Shown here piece by piece: positions 1 to 4,128 of a stretch of DNA of 6,905 bases. Under the pieces are notes generated by a model, which did not search any database, was not told the DNA's origin, and saw only the letters and a program-made list of their open reading frames with translations. Every line of letters starts with the position of its first letter. Positions within the stretch are counted from its first letter, which is position 1. A program made the translations under genes and the position numbers. This DNA comes from Gammaproteobacteria bacterium (lineage in GTDB: Bacteria > Pseudomonadota > Gammaproteobacteria > GRL18), in assembly GCA_027076245.1 (NCBI GenBank), contig JALTKC010000123.1:1-6905 (forward strand). The letters run 5' to 3'.

Positions 1-1301
1 GTATTGCGGCGATTGGTATTCCTATAATGATGGCGGAGATTATGCTTGGCCGTCGCGGTCAGCAGGATCCGGTCACTACCATGAAGCACCTGGCCCGGGA
101 ATCCGGCCATTCCCGTTCCTGGGGGCTATTAGGCTGGATGGGTGTTATTGCCGGTTTTCTGATCCTTTCCTACTATAGTGTTATTGCCGGCTGGGCATTA
201 TCCTATGTACCCAGAATGGCTGCCGGGGTATTTGACGGTCTGAATGCTGAAAATGTGGACGCTATTTTTGGTGGCCTGGTAAGTAATGCAGAGAGTCTGC
301 TGGCCTGGCATACCATTTTTATGATTATGACCATGGCCGTGGTGGCCAGGGGTGTACGGGGCGGTCTGGAAAAAGCAGTGACTTATTTAATGCCGCTGCT
401 TTTTGTGCTGTTAATTATACTGCTGATTTATTCCATGGAAACCGGTTATTTCCAGCAGGGTTTAAGTTATCTGTTTACGCCTGATTTCAGTAAAATATCT
501 ACTAAAGGCGTGCTCAGTGCTATGGGGCATGCTTTCTTTACCCTGAGCCTGGGTATGGGTGCTATTATGGTTTATGGATCTTATCTGCCTAAAAATACCT
601 CAATTGCTACGGCTTCTTTTTCCGTTGCCATTATGGATACAGTAGTAGCCCTGACAGCCGGAATGGTTATTTTTCCTATTGTTTTTGCCAATGCCCTGGA
701 GCCTTCGGCCGGGCCGGGCCTGATTTTTAAAACCCTGCCACTGGCCTTCGGGCATATGCAGTATGGTGATTTATTCGGTACCCTGTTTTTTGTGCTGCTG
801 GTGTTTGCTGCCTGGACTTCCAGTATTTCCCTGATTGAGCCGGCGGTCACCTGGGGTATGAAAACCTTTAAGGTTTCACGCATTAAAATGTCAGTAATTT
901 CCGGTTTGCTGGTGTGGTTTACCGGTCTGTTTACCATTTTCTCATTTAATCTGGCCAGTGACTTTACCATTTCCACCTCAATTAATACCCAATATGGTGA
1001 GTTTGTTATCTTAAAAGATGCTACAGCCTTTGACTTTCTGGATTATCTGACCTCCAATATAATGTTGCCCCTGGGTGGTTTAATGATAGCGATTTATGCC
1101 GGTTGGCTGATGAAAAAAGAATACTCCAGGCAGGAGCTTAATATCCCGCCTTTCTGGTATAGCGTCTGGTCCTTTCTGGTGCGCTATGTAGCGCCCATAA
1201 TGGTTATTATTGTGTTTATGAATGCTCTGGGTATTATTGCTTTTTTTGAAAGCATCTTTGGTATTGATCTGGATGCATTTTTCAGTGCTCTTTTTAACTA
1301 A
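1..1301 (+). CDS. Sodium-dependent transporter of the NSS/SNF family (5' truncated by window edge)
   Basis: This is an inner-membrane symporter of the neurotransmitter:sodium symporter family (LeuT/TnaT/MhsT type), which uses the sodium gradient to import amino acids or related solutes. The frame is open from base 3 through the first ATG at base 27, and the residues before it (IAAIGIPI) continue the conserved MMAEIMLGRR helix. The true start is therefore outside the window, with roughly 40-60 residues missing. Counting from the Met at 27, hydrophobic segments lie near residues 36-60, 93-108, 119-137, 165-185, 195-220, 249-273, 288-308, 340-362 and 383-408. The SLGMGAIMVYGSYLPKN stretch (174-190) matches the unwound TM6 region of LeuT. 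WTSSISLIE (263-271) matches TM8, whose Thr/Ser residues coordinate the Na2 sodium in LeuT. The substrate cannot be told. The gene ends 31 bp before ratA on the same strand, so it may be cotranscribed with it. In E. coli smpB is next to ratA; here the transporter occupies that place. Confidence 0.93.
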   Translation, partial: IAAIGIPIMMAEIMLGRRGQQDPVTTMKHLARESGHSRSWGLLGWMGVIAGFLILSYYSVIAGWALSYVPRMAAGVFDGLNAENVDAIFGGLVSNAESLLAWHTIFMIMTMAVVARGVRGGLEKAVTYLMPLLFVLLIILLIYSMETGYFQQGLSYLFTPDFSKISTKGVLSAMGHAFFTLSLGMGAIMVYGSYLPKNTSIATASFSVAIMDTVVALTAGMVIFPIVFANALEPSAGPGLIFKTLPLAFGHMQYGDLFGTLFFVLLVFAAWTSSISLIEPAVTWGMKTFKVSRIKMSVISGLLVWFTGLFTIFSFNLASDFTISTSINTQYGEFVILKDATAFDFLDYLTSNIMLPLGGLMIAIYAGWLMKKEYSRQELNIPPFWYSVWSFLVRYVAPIMVIIVFMNALGIIAFFESIFGIDLDAFFSALFN

Positions 1302-1332
1302 CGAATAAAATTAAAAATAAACGGTAGTAATT

Positions 1333-1776
1333 GTGACGGCCATTAATAAAAGCGCACTGATTCCTTTTAGCGCAGAAAAAATGTATCAACTGGTCGCAGA
1401 TGTGGATCGCTATCAGGAGTTTCTACCCTGGTGCGGCAGTTCCAGAGTATTAAGTCAGACTGAAGATGAGGTAAAAGGGCAGATAGAAATCAGTCATACC
1501 GGTATGCATAAAACCTTTACCACTTTGAACCGGATGCAGAAAAATAAAATGATAGAAATGCGCCTCATTGACGGTCCTTTTAAACATTTACAGGGCTTCT
1601 GGCGTTTTGATGCGCTGGATGAAAACGGCTGTAAAATCTCCCTGGATCTGGAATTTGAGTTTTCCAGTAAACTCATGAGTATGGCCTTCGGCCCGGTATT
1701 CAGCCAGATTGCCAATAGCATGGTCGATGCTTTCTGTAAACGAGCCTTTGATATCTATGGACAGGGAGCCGGCTAA
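1333..1776 (+). CDS. ratA: RatA family protein (START/COQ10-like; ribosome association toxin RatA)
   Basis: This is a 147-residue cytoplasmic protein of the SRPBCC/START superfamily. E. coli RatA was described as a toxin that binds the 50S subunit and blocks 70S formation; close relatives (COQ10 type) bind ubiquinone-like lipids. The family hallmarks visible are VDRYQEFLPWCGSSRV (residues 24-39), GPFKHLQGFWRF (81-92), and a C-terminal amphipathic helix (about 119-142) that would close the lipid-binding groove. The length is normal for the family. The start is a GTG at 1333, chosen because VTAINKSALIPFSAEKMYQLV matches the usual N-terminus. The upstream sequence has only a weak ribosome-binding site (ACGG near 1321). 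It overlaps ratB by one base (TAATG), which suggests translational coupling. Whether it acts as a toxin in this organism is not shown by the sequence; a housekeeping role in quinone handling is equally possible. Confidence 0.93.
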   Translation: MTAINKSALIPFSAEKMYQLVADVDRYQEFLPWCGSSRVLSQTEDEVKGQIEISHTGMHKTFTTLNRMQKNKMIEMRLIDGPFKHLQGFWRFDALDENGCKISLDLEFEFSSKLMSMAFGPVFSQIANSMVDAFCKRAFDIYGQGAG

Positions 1777-2117
1777 TGGAAAGTGAAATGGTGCTCAATA
1801 AGACGCCAAAGACCATTATCGTCGAAGTAGCCTACGGCACCCCGGCCAAACAGGTCATAGAAACCGTAGAACTGGACGAAGGCTCCACAGTAGAAGATGC
1901 CATAAAAGCCTCAGGCATCCTGCAGGAGTTCCCGGAAATAGACCTGACCAAAAATAAAGTCGGCATTTTCAGCAAAATAACCAAACTGGACAAGCCCCTG
2001 GAACACAAAGACCGCGTAGAAATCTACCGAAAACTAATCGCCGATCCAAAAGAAGTCAGAAAACAACGTGCCGCAGAAGGCAAGAAAATGAAGAAAGGGG
2101 GAGAAGAGCAGCGCTGA
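1776..2117 (+). CDS. ratB: RnfH family ubiquitin-like protein (RatB)
   Basis: This is a 113-residue protein of the RnfH/RatB family, which has a beta-grasp (ubiquitin/ThiS-like) fold. Its biochemical role is not settled; in E. coli it is named as the partner of RatA, but evidence that it is an antitoxin is weak. Recognisable blocks are the first strand IIVEVAYGTPAKQVI (residues 14-28), the EGSTVEDAIKASGIL helix (35-49), and the highly characteristic VGIFSKITKLDKPLEHKDRVEIYR (62-85) followed by KLIADPKEVRKQRA (86-99). The tail (100-113) is charged and low in complexity. The ATG overlaps the ratA stop codon, and AGGGAG at 1763-1768 gives a good ribosome-binding site seven bases upstream. From about base 1800 the gene favours C-ending codons (ACC, GCC, TAC, ATC) more than its T-rich neighbours. 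The TGA stop at 2115-2117 lies inside the first heptamer of the downstream repeat element. Confidence 0.93.
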   Translation: MESEMVLNKTPKTIIVEVAYGTPAKQVIETVELDEGSTVEDAIKASGILQEFPEIDLTKNKVGIFSKITKLDKPLEHKDRVEIYRKLIADPKEVRKQRAAEGKKMKKGGEEQR

Positions 2118-2146
2118 GCGTTGAGCGTTCAGCGCTGAGAAAGAGC
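2109..2146 (+). repeat. Left arm of a 38-bp inverted repeat (partner 2253-2290)
   Basis: When 2253-2290 is reverse-complemented, it matches these 38 bases at 35 positions. The three differences are all transitions (C/T, C/T and G/A at arm positions 6, 27 and 34). Even the order of variant heptamers (TGAG, TGAG, TCAG, TGAG) is the same in both arms. The arm begins six bases before the ratB stop codon, so it includes the last codons of ratB. Confidence 0.9.
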
Positions 2147-2213
2147 CAGAGCCAGAGCCAGAAAATTCTTAGACAGACTTCTACATCTACAACTTATCTC
2201 CTAAGCTTTTTCT

Positions 2214-2248
2214 GAACGCTGAACGCTGAACGCTGAACGCTGAACGCT
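2214..2248 (+). repeat. Tandem array of five GAACGCT heptamers
   Basis: Five uninterrupted identical 7-bp units follow directly after the 13-mer CTAAGCTTTTTCT at 2201-2213. A perfect short tandem array of this kind is a candidate for copy-number change by strand slippage. Confidence 0.95.
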
Positions 2249-2252
2249 CTAT

Positions 2253-2290
2253 GCTTTTTCTCAACGCTGAACGCTCAACGCTCAACGCTG
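2253..2290 (-). repeat. Right arm of the 38-bp inverted repeat (partner 2109-2146)
   Basis: This arm ends three bases short of the bamE stop codon (2294-2296) and faces back toward the left arm, separated from it by 106 bp. In single-stranded form the two arms would make a long hairpin, enclosing the core and the inner GAACGCT array. Such a structure would sit at the 3' end of both convergent transcripts. Confidence 0.9.
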
Positions 2291-2293
2291 CTC

Positions 2294-2878
2294 TCACTCC
2301 CCACTAGTCTGAGGAGAAGTCTCCAACGTCCCCGGAGCCACTTCACCTTCACCTCTTGGATTCACTGGTACATCACCATGCTCAGGGATCCCCCTGTGTT
2401 CGTCTGTCCAGGCAAAGAAATCAACAAAACGAGCCCAGTAGCTTTTTTCGCCCTGAGCTTCTTCTTCGTAATCCTCTATCGGAACGACGACAATTTCAGT
2501 ACTGCTGTGGACTTTTTCGGGCTTGTCACCAGGACGGAAGGTGCCGATAATATTGACCAGGCGTCCGTCTTCATTAAAATAAACGGAGGCCTGTTTAAAT
2601 TCAATCTCACCATAGCCGGGTTTGAAACGGTAGATATAATCCCAGCGGTCAGTGTGAAAGGGATCATCCAGCATCGGGGTGCCCATGACAAAACGTACCT
2701 GCTCCTTGTTCATTCCGGGACGCAGCTGGTTGATCTGATCCTGTTCAACCACATTACCCTGTGGTACATCCACTTTATGAACTCGCGGCAGCCCCACATC
2801 GGACAGATCAGGTACCCAGGAGCAGGCGGGGAGTAATAGAACAAAGGGGATGAGACCGGGAATAATAATATTTCGCAT
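2294..2878 (-). CDS. bamE: Outer membrane protein assembly factor BamE (OmlA/SmpA lipoprotein), with long C-terminal extension
   Basis: BamE is a periplasm-facing lipoprotein of the BAM complex, which folds and inserts beta-barrel proteins into the outer membrane. The N-terminus is a short lipoprotein signal ending in the lipobox LLPAC, so Cys19 would be the acylated residue; Ser20 at position +2 favours outer-membrane sorting. The BamE domain spans about residues 36-115, with the diagnostic run GNVVEQDQINQLRPGMNKEQV (41-61), VMGTPMLDDPF (64-74) and DRWDYIYRF (77-85). At 194 residues it is much longer than E. coli BamE (about 113). The extra C-terminal part is acidic and Pro/Gly-rich (about 130-194) and includes an aromatic patch, YWARFVDFFAWTDEHRG (147-163). 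It is divergent from fur, as omlA is in Pseudomonas, and convergent with ratB. No clear ribosome-binding site precedes the ATG, but the signal peptide fixes the start. Confidence 0.95.
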   Translation of the reverse strand: MRNIIIPGLIPFVLLLPACSWVPDLSDVGLPRVHKVDVPQGNVVEQDQINQLRPGMNKEQVRFVMGTPMLDDPFHTDRWDYIYRFKPGYGEIEFKQASVYFNEDGRLVNIIGTFRPGDKPEKVHSSTEIVVVPIEDYEEEAQGEKSYWARFVDFFAWTDEHRGIPEHGDVPVNPRGEGEVAPGTLETSPQTSGE

Positions 2879-2978
2879 TGCTATTGTGATTTCTTTAATG
2901 ATTTATGTAATAAATTATGTATACTATCAATAGTTAACAGAGGCAGGTACACTGTTTAACTTCTGTTTTTTTAATGAG

Positions 2979-3014
2979 TTTGATATTAGGCTTTTGATAT
3001 TACCTTTGATATTA
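2979..3014 (+). repeat. Three direct repeats TTTGATATTA upstream of fur
   Basis: Perfect 10-bp copies occur at 2979-2988, 2993-3002 and 3005-3014, with start-to-start spacings of 14 and 12 bp. They overlap the candidate fur -35 region, so they could be operator sites for a regulator of fur and/or bamE. The region is A+T-rich, which raises the chance expectation, but three exact 10-mers within 36 bp are unlikely to be random. Confidence 0.75.
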
Positions 3015-3104
3015 AGAGTGCGATAATACAATATTCTTATACTAAAAGCATCAGTAGATATGTGTTTTAGACTTTACATTGCCTGCCTGTAAACGTATCA
3101 GATT

Positions 3105-3109
3105 AAGGA
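3105..3109 (+). promoter_or_regulatory. Ribosome-binding site of fur
   Basis: AAGGA lies nine bases upstream of the GTG at 3119. It supports that non-ATG start for fur. Confidence 0.75.
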
Positions 3110-3118
3110 TCCCGTTTC

Positions 3119-3538
3119 GTGACAACCATTGATCTTAAAAAAGCCGGCCTAAAAGCAACCCTGCCACGCCTGAAAATTCTTGAATTGCTCGAAAGAGCTG
3201 ATGTCCGTCATATGAGTGCGGAGGATGTCTATAAAAAACTCCTTGAAACCGGAGAAGATGTTGGGCTGGCAACCGTTTACCGGGTCCTGACCCAGTTTGA
3301 AGGTGCCGGTCTGGTGTCACGCCACCATTTTGAAGGAGGCCACTCGGTTTTTGAACTCAACCAGGGCAGCCATCACGACCACCTGGTCTGTGTACAATGC
3401 GGCAAGGTGGAAGAGTTTATGGAAGAAACCATTGAAAACTGCCAGCATAGGGTAGCTGATAAGTTTGGTTATAAAATGACCGATCACAGTTTGTATATTT
3501 ATGGAATTTGTCCTGAGTGTCAGAAAGAGCAGGGTTAA
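3119..3538 (+). CDS. fur: Ferric uptake regulator Fur
   Basis: Fur is a cytoplasmic, dimeric, iron-responsive transcriptional repressor that controls iron uptake and storage genes. The 139-residue length is typical. The N-terminal winged-helix DNA-binding domain (about 1-82) includes LKATLPRLKILELL (11-24) and the recognition-helix region GLATVYRVLTQFEGAGLV (49-66), with the conserved Tyr54 and Arg55. The metal-binding and dimerisation domain (about 83-139) shows His31 and Glu79 in the usual inter-domain positions, HHDHLVC (85-91), the CxxC pair Cys91/Cys94, and a second CxxC pair Cys131/Cys134 that would bind structural zinc. All key ligands are present, so it should be functional. It starts with GTG, backed by an AAGGA ribosome-binding site. 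Its TAA stop is embedded in the first heptamer (TTAAGCG) of repeat element copy 2. Zur or PerR are less likely given the HHDH pattern and the bamE/recN context. Confidence 0.95.
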   Translation: MTTIDLKKAGLKATLPRLKILELLERADVRHMSAEDVYKKLLETGEDVGLATVYRVLTQFEGAGLVSRHHFEGGHSVFELNQGSHHDHLVCVQCGKVEEFMEETIENCQHRVADKFGYKMTDHSLYIYGICPECQKEQG

Positions 3539-3574
3539 GCGTTAAGTGTTAAGCGCTAAGAAAGAGCCAGAGCC

Positions 3575-3590
3575 TAAGGATTTATCCTTA
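3575..3590. repeat. Perfect 7-bp hairpin in the core of element copy 2
   Basis: TAAGGAT and ATCCTTA flank a two-base TT loop. There is no T-run directly after it, so it is not a standard intrinsic terminator. It is absent from the cores of copies 1 and 3. Confidence 0.6.
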
Positions 3591-3653
3591 AGTAAATATA
3601 AAGTATTTTGGTATTTTCCTTGACTGAACATCAAGAAACCTTAAGTTTTTTCT

Positions 3654-3709
3654 TAACACTTAACACTTAACACTTAACACTTAACACTTAACACTTAACA
3701 CTTAACACT
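3654..3709 (+). repeat. Tandem array of eight TAACACT heptamers abutting a gene start
   Basis: Eight uninterrupted identical units end seven bases before the ATG at 3717. The array fills the place where the ribosome-binding site of the small gene should be. Each junction also contains TTAACA, a one-mismatch version of the sigma-70 -35 hexamer, but no good -10 follows. Confidence 0.95.
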
Positions 3710-3716
3710 TTGAAAA

Positions 3717-3932
3717 ATGCGCAAATTTGTTGTTTGTGTCGATAATAAAGGTTATGAAGCATCCCTTGAAAAGCGCAAATTATATGAGGTGGTGCCTGAT
3801 CCTGATGCTTTAAAACATAATCAAATCAGAGTTATCGATGAATCCGGTGAAGATTATTTGTTCTCAACAGACTGTTTTCTGGAAGTGCCTCTGTCCGAAG
3901 TCATTGCTGAAAAACTGGCTCATGTTGCATAA
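3717..3932 (+). CDS. Conserved small protein of unknown function
   Basis: This is a 71-residue protein with no signal peptide and no membrane segment, probably cytoplasmic. The pattern VVCVDNKGYEASLEKRKLYEVVPD (residues 5-28) followed by IRVIDESGEDYLFSTDCF (37-54) resembles, as far as I recall, a widespread family of small uncharacterised bacterial proteins. Alternating hydrophobic stretches and Gly/Asp turns suggest a small beta-rich (SH3-like) fold; this is inference. Codon use is like the neighbouring genes. No Shine-Dalgarno sequence is visible; the upstream bases are the TAACACT array and then TTGAAAA. The gene may be read from fur, 178 bp upstream, or from a weak promoter in the element core (TTGACT at 3620-3625, with a poor -10). 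It is convergent with recN and followed by element copy 3. I do not assign a function. Confidence 0.8.
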   Translation: MRKFVVCVDNKGYEASLEKRKLYEVVPDPDALKHNQIRVIDESGEDYLFSTDCFLEVPLSEVIAEKLAHVA

Positions 3933-3939
3933 CTTATAA

Positions 3940-4128
3940 TTAAGCACTAAGAAAGAGCCAGAAAACTTTTAGACAAACTTCTACATATATCCTGACACAT
4001 GGGGTTAAGCTTTTTCTTAACACTTAACACTTAACACTTAACACTTAACACTTAACACTTAACACTTAACACTTAACACTTAACACTTAACACTCTAAGC
4101 TCTTTCTGAACGCTCAACGCTGAACGCT
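3940..4128. repeat. Composite heptamer repeat element, copy 3 (between the small gene and recN)
   Basis: In order it has TTAAGCA and CTAAG (3940-3951), AAAGAGCC with a single GAGCCA (3955-3960), a core (3961-4004), the 13-mer TTAAGCTTTTTCT (4005-4017), eleven perfect TAACACT units (4018-4094), a second 13-mer CTAAGCTCTTTCT (4095-4107), and GAACGCT, CAACGCT, GAACGCT (4108-4128). The first 28 core bases match those of copy 1 at 24 positions. It mixes the TAACACT heptamer type of copy 2 with the (G/C)AACGCT type of copy 1. The last base of the last unit is part of the recN stop codon (TTA, 4128-4130). Confidence 0.9.
4018..4094 (+). repeat. Tandem array of eleven TAACACT heptamers
   Basis: This is the longest array in the window: 77 bp without interruption or mismatch. 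Perfect identity implies recent expansion or active homogenisation, and it is a likely site of copy-number variation between strains. Confidence 0.95.

Larger units (their letters stand above)
2109..2290. repeat. Composite heptamer repeat element, copy 1 (between convergent ratB and bamE)
   Basis: The whole gap between the ratB and bamE stop codons is one structured element. In order it has a left arm of four 7-bp-spaced units (2114-2139), then AAAGAGCC, three tandem GAGCCA hexamers (2143-2160), a core (2161-2200), the 13-mer CTAAGCTTTTTCT (2201-2213), five perfect GAACGCT units (2214-2248), a second 13-mer CTATGCTTTTTCT (2249-2261), and four (G/C)AACGCT units (2262-2289). The outer arms are inverted relative to each other. 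Copies 2 and 3 near 3535 and 3940 share the order of parts but not the same heptamer sequence. It has no coding capacity and does not look like a canonical intrinsic terminator, because its T-runs lie inside the stem. Function is unknown; a bidirectional 3'-end structure or a small non-autonomous mobile element are both possible. Confidence 0.9.
2879..3118. promoter_or_regulatory. Divergent bamE-fur regulatory region (240 bp, A+T-rich)
   Basis: This gap must hold the promoters for bamE (leftward) and fur (rightward). For fur, TTGATA at 3006-3011 with a 17-base spacer to CAATAT at 3029-3034 is a possible sigma-70 promoter. For bamE, a TTGATA on the minus strand (near 2927-2932) is a possible -35 with an A/T-rich -10 about 17 bases further. 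Both are weak matches and are inferred. Three direct TTTGATATTA copies and a spaced AGGCAGG/CCTGCCT inverted repeat (2941-2947 and 3082-3088) lie inside. No convincing Fur box (GATAATGATAATCATTATC type) was found, although a single GATAAT occurs at 3022-3027. Confidence 0.5.
3535..3709. repeat. Composite heptamer repeat element, copy 2 (between fur and the small gene)
   Basis: In order it has TTAAGCG, TTAAGTG, TTAAGCG and CTAAG (3535-3560), AAAGAGCC with GAGCCA plus GAGCCT (3564-3575), a core (3576-3640), the 13-mer TTAAGTTTTTTCT (3641-3653), and eight perfect TAACACT units (3654-3709). The left arm 3542-3563 matches the reverse complement of the start of the array at 20 of 22 positions. The core is unrelated to those of copies 1 and 3, although the flanking parts are shared. 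The downstream gene is on the same strand here, and there is no second (outer) right arm. Confidence 0.9.

Noticed and set aside
581..976. 131-codon open frame on the minus strand
   Set aside because: It is antisense inside the SNF transporter, which shows continuous conserved membrane segments through the same bases.
1333..2117. Mobile toxin-antitoxin module ratA-ratB
   Set aside because: Both genes are core gammaproteobacterial genes in their conserved neighbourhood, with no sign of transfer; the antitoxin role of RatB is not established.
2109..2290. Canonical intrinsic (Rho-independent) terminator
   Set aside because: The T-runs lie within the pairing arms rather than after a compact G+C-rich stem, and the loop is over 50 bases. 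A role in 3'-end formation is still possible.
2378..2836. 152-codon open frame on the plus strand
   Set aside because: It lies wholly antisense to bamE, whose lipobox and BamE motifs are clear, and its translation has no recognisable family features.
3022..3040. Fur box for autoregulation, starting at GATAAT
   Set aside because: Only the first hexamer fits; the following hexamers do not match the 6-6-1-6 pattern.
3535..4128. CRISPR array
   Set aside because: The repeats are 7 bp, directly abutting and without unique spacers; no cas genes are present.
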